Positions 12,764 through 14,758 of a stretch of 14,758 nucleotides of DNA are shown piece after piece. The notes under the pieces were generated by a model. It worked only from the letters and a program-made list of their open reading frames with translations, was not told where the DNA came from and ran no database searches. Within the stretch, counting starts at the first letter, position 1; the number at the start of each line of letters is the position of its first letter. The position numbers were made by a program, and so were the translations under genes. The DNA comes from an uncultured Holophagaceae bacterium (GTDB taxonomy: Bacteria > Acidobacteriota > Holophagae > Holophagales > Holophagaceae), in contig CAITBU010000337.1 of the NCBI GenBank assembly GCA_903890595.1, positions 1 through 14,758 on the forward strand, given 5' to 3'.

Positions 12764-13966
12764 CTAGTCGGCCAGGGTGGCCTCGGTCTCGCCCTGGGCC
12801 AGCTCCCAGGTCTCGAGCTCTCGGGGCTGAGCCGGTCCCGGGATGAGCTCCCGCAGCCAGGTGCGCACCTCGTCCAGGCCCGTTCCTTCGGTGGCTGAGA
12901 TCTGGGCGGCACCGGGATGGCGACGGCGCAGGTCCAGGCGCTGGGGCCGGTGCAGTCGGTCCACCTGGTTCAGAATCAGCAGGCGGGGCTGAGCCTCCAC
13001 CCCCTCCGGCTCACAGCCAATCTCTCGCAGGGTAGCTCCCACGACCTTCAGGTGGTCCTCCAGGTCCGGGTGGGCGGCGTCAGCCACCACCAGCAGGGCA
13101 TCCGCCGTGCGGACCTCTCCGAGGGTGCTACGGAAGGCCGCCACCAGCTGGTGGGGCAGCTTGCGGATGAAGCCCACGGTGTCGGCCACCAGGCAGTGCC
13201 GGGGCAGCAGGGTGCCCTCCCCGGTCTCTGGGTTGAAGTCCTGGCCCAGCCAAGCTTTGCGCGTGGTGGTGTCAAGGGTGGCGAAGAGCAGGTCCCGGGG
13301 CTCTCCTTCACCCGTTAGAGCGCGGAGCAGGCTGGTCTTGCCAGCGTTGGTGTAGCCCACCAGGGCCACCCGGGGCAGGCCGGTGGGCCGCCCCTCTCGC
13401 TGGGTCCGACGGACCTGCTCGAGGTGGATGAGCTCTCGTTTGAGCTGGCTGATGCGGGTGCGGGTGATCCGCCGGTCCACCTCGATCTGGGTCTCTCCTG
13501 GACCACCCCGCAGGCCCACACCACCGCCCTGGCGCTCCAGGTGGGTCCAGGCGCCCTTGAGGCGGGGCAGCTCGTACTCGCACCGGGCCAGCTCCACCTG
13601 GGCCTTGGCCTCCCGGGTCTGGGCCCGCTGCTCGAAGATGCTCAGGATGAGACCCGTGCGGTCGAGGCAGATCAGGCCGGTGAGCTTCTCGATGGCGTTC
13701 ACCTGGCTGCCACTCAGCTCGTCGTCGCAGATGAGGTGGCGGACCCCCTGGCGCTCGGCCTCCGCCGCCAGGGCTTCCAGCTGGCCTGAGCCATAAAAGG
13801 TCCGAGGGGCCACCTGGGGACGCCGGAGAACCCGCCGGGTGCCCGCTTCAAAGCCGCAGCTGCGGGCCAGCTCCGCCAGCTCGAGCAGGTGGTCCTGGAT
13901 GCGTTCTTCCCGGTCCTCGGGGCCTTGGCGGGCGATGAGTAGGCAGCGGGGAGGCGTGGAATCCAT
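12764..13966 (-). CDS. hflX: GTPase HflX
   Basis: Ribosome-associated GTPase that binds the 50S subunit and can split stalled or hibernating 70S ribosomes in stress. The 400-residue product has the HflX N-terminal domain (about 1-135, with YGSGQLEAL around 58-66 and LICLDRTGLIL), the linker motif WTHLERQGGGVGLRGGPGETQ (about 140-160) and a helical bridge. The G domain follows: GYTNAGKTS at 204-212, DTVGF at 262-266, SAT at 357-359. G4 reads NQVD (333-336) instead of the usual NKxD. About nine extra residues (GQDFNPETG area) sit between switch I and DTVGF compared with E. coli. The ATG at 13964-13966 starts MDSTPPRCLLIARQG, where other HflX proteins start, with AGGT 8 bases upstream; the in-frame ATG 90 bases earlier would overlap the divergent PilZ gene. 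Confidence 0.94.
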   Translation of the reverse strand: MDSTPPRCLLIARQGPEDREERIQDHLLELAELARSCGFEAGTRRVLRRPQVAPRTFYGSGQLEALAAEAERQGVRHLICDDELSGSQVNAIEKLTGLICLDRTGLILSIFEQRAQTREAKAQVELARCEYELPRLKGAWTHLERQGGGVGLRGGPGETQIEVDRRITRTRISQLKRELIHLEQVRRTQREGRPTGLPRVALVGYTNAGKTSLLRALTGEGEPRDLLFATLDTTTRKAWLGQDFNPETGEGTLLPRHCLVADTVGFIRKLPHQLVAAFRSTLGEVRTADALLVVADAAHPDLEDHLKVVGATLREIGCEPEGVEAQPRLLILNQVDRLHRPQRLDLRRRHPGAAQISATEGTGLDEVRTWLRELIPGPAQPRELETWELAQGETEATLAD

Positions 13967-14048
13967 ATCGCTCAACCTGCCCGTCCTGGGGCCAATAATC
14001 AAGCCCCCCCCAGGAAGGACGATGGGTTCAGTGGGGAGCCCCGCCTTC
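13967..14048. promoter_or_regulatory. Divergent intergenic region hflX / PilZ gene
   Basis: The 82 bases separate the preferred hflX and PilZ start codons. AATAAT at 13994-13999 is the only AT-rich patch and may be part of a -10 for the rightward gene, but no good -35 accompanies it. AGGA (14012-14015) and GGGGAG (14033-14038) are alternative ribosome binding sites for the PilZ gene. Promoter positions are otherwise unresolved. Confidence 0.3.
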
Positions 14049-14758
14049 ATGGCCATGTTCGGATCGAAAAAAGCTAAGCCATCGGAGGGATCCGAACTTG
14101 TCCTGGCCTACCTGGAGGATGCCCAGCGGGTTCGGGCCCCTCTGCTCATGGTGGATGCCCGGGACCGGGAGGTCTCCGCCACCCTGGTGTCCGTAATGGA
14201 AGACAAGGTCATCCTGGCCCCCCAGGGTGCCCTGACCATCGACAAGGGCGCGCCCCTGGCCTTAGTGCTGGTGCTGGAGGGACTGCGCTTCCGCTTGCCC
14301 ACCCGGCTACTCGAAAGCAAGCAAGGCTCGGCCACGGTGGAGCTGCCCTCGGAGATTGTTCTGGCCGAGCGTCGCAAACGCCCCCGGGCCCGCATCAACG
14401 CCCGGGAAGGAGCCACGGTGACAGCCCTGACAGGGCTCTTTGATGGCGTCGGCATCACCGGGACCCTGGAGAACATCTCCGAGACCGGCTTCTCCGTGCG
14501 GGTGGACCGGGCGATGGAGGTCAAGACCCAGCGCAAGATGCACATGGGGCCGAACCTGATGCCCCCGGGGCAGGCCCTGATGCTGGTCAAGCTGGCCAAG
14601 CTGCCCAAGTGCCCCACGCTGGAACTGGAAGGCACCGTGGTCCACCTGGATGCGTCTTCCGGCCTCGTCATTGGCATTGCGTTCGAGAAGGGCAAGGAGG
14701 GCCTCCTGGCCCCTGTGCGCAGCCTCGTGGCGGGTCGCACGGGTGCCATCCCCACCAC
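14049..14758 (+). CDS. PilZ-domain protein, partial (probable c-di-GMP receptor)
   Basis: The frame is open to the right edge, so the C-terminus is missing; 236 residues are seen. An N-terminal domain (about 15-105, LVLAYLEDAQRVRAPLLMV then VSATLVSVMEDKVIL) has the shape of the YcgR-type N domain that precedes PilZ. The PilZ domain then shows its two c-di-GMP motifs: the arginine cluster RRKRPRAR (108-115, containing RxxxR) and NISETG (142-147, fitting D/NxSxxG). Such proteins bind c-di-GMP and act on flagella, pili or exopolysaccharide. No partner gene is in view. The start could be the ATG at 14049 (GGGGAG 10 bases before) or the in-frame ATG at 14022 (AGGA 6 bases before), which adds MGSVGSPAF. 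It is divergent from hflX. Confidence 0.88.
   Translation, partial: MAMFGSKKAKPSEGSELVLAYLEDAQRVRAPLLMVDARDREVSATLVSVMEDKVILAPQGALTIDKGAPLALVLVLEGLRFRLPTRLLESKQGSATVELPSEIVLAERRKRPRARINAREGATVTALTGLFDGVGITGTLENISETGFSVRVDRAMEVKTQRKMHMGPNLMPPGQALMLVKLAKLPKCPTLELEGTVVHLDASSGLVIGIAFEKGKEGLLAPVRSLVAGRTGAIPT

Noticed and set aside
12738..12764. Possible terminator between DUF4149 and hflX (GTCCC/GGGAC)
   Set aside because: 5-bp stem with a 17-base loop and no T run. I see no convincing terminator between these convergent genes.
13967..14056. Upstream ATG of hflX at 14056
   Set aside because: It adds 30 Gly/Pro-rich residues not typical of HflX and overlaps the start of the divergent PilZ gene. 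The ATG at 13966 gives the expected N-terminus.

Overview
This is a GC-rich, gene-dense chromosomal window that looks like ordinary vertically inherited bacterial DNA. There is no transposase, integrase, phage gene, CRISPR array, tRNA or rRNA. A lipoprotein signal, a type II secretion-like pseudopilin, a PilZ protein and an ActP-type acetate symporter point to a Gram-negative. The overall flavour (high GC, acetate metabolism, these families side by side) fits Acidobacteriota such as Holophaga or Geothrix, but that placement is inference from familiarity and was not tested.

Region 1 (1-5801). A 5'-partial view of folD runs leftward off the window edge. Divergent from it is a rightward translation and transcription operon, rimP-nusA-infB. 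It has a good sigma70-type promoter at 612-639, then an intrinsic-terminator-like hairpin with a U tract (681-703) only 12 bases before the rimP ribosome binding site. This looks like a leader attenuator. The operon closes at a strong terminator right after infB (5773-5801), so rbfA, truB, rpsO and pnp are not attached. IF-2 has a very long Pro/Ala then Gly/Pro/Arg-rich linker with a duplicated module and tandem repeats.

Region 2 (5802-10913). A 295-base intergenic region with several dyads precedes a two-gene acetate uptake operon: a DUF485 small membrane protein and an ActP-type Na+/acetate symporter, ended by a GAAA-loop terminator. Facing it is a leftward pair: a cNMP-binding/CBS/DUF294 nucleotidyltransferase-like regulator and a DEDDh 3'-5' exonuclease. 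Between the two convergent units lies a 118-base REP-like inverted repeat. Symporter plus CBS-DUF294 protein plus exonuclease is a gene association I recall from other bacteria, and it suggests a shared role in acetate use.

Region 3 (10914-12752). A leftward uncharacterised lipoprotein gene diverges from a rightward pair: an orphan GspG-like pseudopilin and a four-helix DUF4149 membrane protein.

Region 4 (12753-14758). hflX (ribosome-associated GTPase) runs leftward, converging on the DUF4149 gene with 11 bases between stops. Divergent from hflX is a PilZ-domain protein (probable c-di-GMP receptor) that runs off the right edge.

The window is mostly housekeeping. The points most worth following are the rimP-nusA leader attenuator, the repeat-rich IF-2 linker, the acetate symporter/CBS-DUF294/exonuclease cluster and the REP-like element inside it. 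I found no clear new multi-gene system.
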